NCBI GenBank assembly: GCA_041476285.1
Contig: JBGOTD010000053.1
Coordinates: forward strand, 1-5,133
From: UBA12276 sp041476285
GTDB lineage: Archaea; Micrarchaeota; Micrarchaeia; Micrarchaeales; Micrarchaeaceae
Length of the DNA stretch: 5,133 bases
Direction: 5' to 3'
In this document: positions 4,689 through 5,133 of the stretch, piece after piece
Numbering within the stretch: the stretch's first letter is position 1
Layout: each line of letters opens with the position of its first letter
Made by a program: the position numbers and the translations under genes
Notes under the pieces: generated by a model
Seen by the model: the letters and a program-made list of their open reading frames with translations, nothing else
Databases searched by the model: none
What the model was told of the DNA's origin: nothing

Positions 4689-5133
4689 CTACATCCTTAA
4701 CATTCTCGCATCCGGCTTTCTGTACCAGTCCCCTTCCATGATTATAGGGGTTATCATTTCCCTGACTGGTTCGACCAGTGAATTCCTCAGCTCCTGCTGG
4801 CGTTCGTACGCAAACAGCTGCTTGCCATCCTCCTTAAGTCTTCCAAATGTCCTGCCCACAATTCCCTTCATTGCATTATTCAAAAACTCAGGATTGGCTA
4901 AGCTGAGATGGTTTGCATATTCATCTCCAAAGCTACTGATGCCCTTGAACAGCAGCGCATTTGCTGCAACAAAATCGCTTTTTATCTTATCATGCTTGAA
5001 CAGTGCCGTACCAGAGTCCATAACGATATCAGAAAAGTCCTCAAAGTTGGAAAACATTTTAACAAGTCTTAGTACATCATCCGCTCCTGGCCAATAAATC
5101 GGTCGGGCGATGCATATGTCTGAAAGCAGCAAC
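4689..5133 (-). CDS. unrecognised protein, C-terminal part (5' end outside window)
   Basis: The frame is open to the window edge. The first available start-like codon, a TTG at 5132, is at the very edge and is probably internal. About 147 C-terminal residues are visible. They are soluble in character, with no membrane segment, and are mainly helical by composition, with alternating charged and hydrophobic residues such as GRLKEDGKQLFAYERQQEL. A distinctive end, GDWYRKPDARMLRM, follows a helix with EPVREMITPIIMEGDW. There is a single cysteine near the start of the visible part and no metal-binding cluster. I do not recognise a family. The stop TAG (4691-4689) abuts the SIMPL stop, forming the palindrome GTAGCTAC. 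Confidence 0.7.
   Translation of the reverse strand, partial: LLLSDICIARPIYWPGADDVLRLVKMFSNFEDFSDIVMDSGTALFKHDKIKSDFVAANALLFKGISSFGDEYANHLSLANPEFLNNAMKGIVGRTFGRLKEDGKQLFAYERQQELRNSLVEPVREMITPIIMEGDWYRKPDARMLRM

Noticed and set aside
4672..5097. Plus-strand frame overlapping the end of the SIMPL gene
   Set aside because: It overlaps the SIMPL end and lies antisense to the partial gene that reads open to the window edge. Its sequence is Ser/Leu-rich without features.
1..5133. CRISPR array, insertion sequence or transposase
   Set aside because: No regularly spaced repeats and no transposase-, integrase- or Cas-like protein in any frame that I could recognise.

Overview
The window looks archaeal, and probably comes from a small-genome, DPANN-type lineage; Micrarchaeota/ARMAN-like is my guess, not something the sequence proves. 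The evidence is as follows. The dCTP deaminase is of the Sulfolobus-like archaeal type. The tRNA-Glu has no encoded CCA. Several genes have an AT-rich TATA-like box about 26 nt before the expected transcription start, with little or no 5' leader. Two putative surface proteins have an N-terminal membrane segment and are rich in N-glycosylation sequons. Gene packing is tight, with two convergent pairs separated by zero bases.

Layout. 1-134: intergenic, with a TATA-like box, an imperfect inverted repeat and one copy of a 14-bp direct repeat. 135-617 (+): small membrane-anchored or pilin-like secreted protein with a GTG start. 618-668: intergenic, with the second copy of the 14-bp repeat. 669-743 (-): tRNA-Glu(UUC). 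744-806: divergent promoter region. 807-1352 (+): dcd. 1353-2417 (-): Sua5/YrdC threonylcarbamoyl-AMP synthase, convergent with dcd. 2442-3221 (-, possibly starting at 3284): an IspE-family GHMP kinase just upstream of sua5, probably in the same operon. 3222-3331: divergent promoter with a shared TATA element. 3332-3883 (+): PH-like domain plus C-terminal zinc ribbon. 3939-4688 (+): membrane-anchored SIMPL (DUF541) protein. 4689-5133 (-): 3' part of an unrecognised gene that runs off the window.

The genes do not form one pathway. dcd supplies dUMP precursors for thymidylate. Sua5 and the tRNA-Glu belong to translation, although t6A is made on ANN-decoding tRNAs rather than on this tRNA-Glu. 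The secreted and SIMPL proteins belong to the cell surface. The most unexpected gene is the IspE-type kinase. IspE belongs to the bacterial MEP isoprenoid pathway, whereas archaea normally use a mevalonate pathway. Its GHMP motifs are intact, but one residue of the expected cytidine pocket is changed. I see no CRISPR array, insertion sequence, transposase or integrase.
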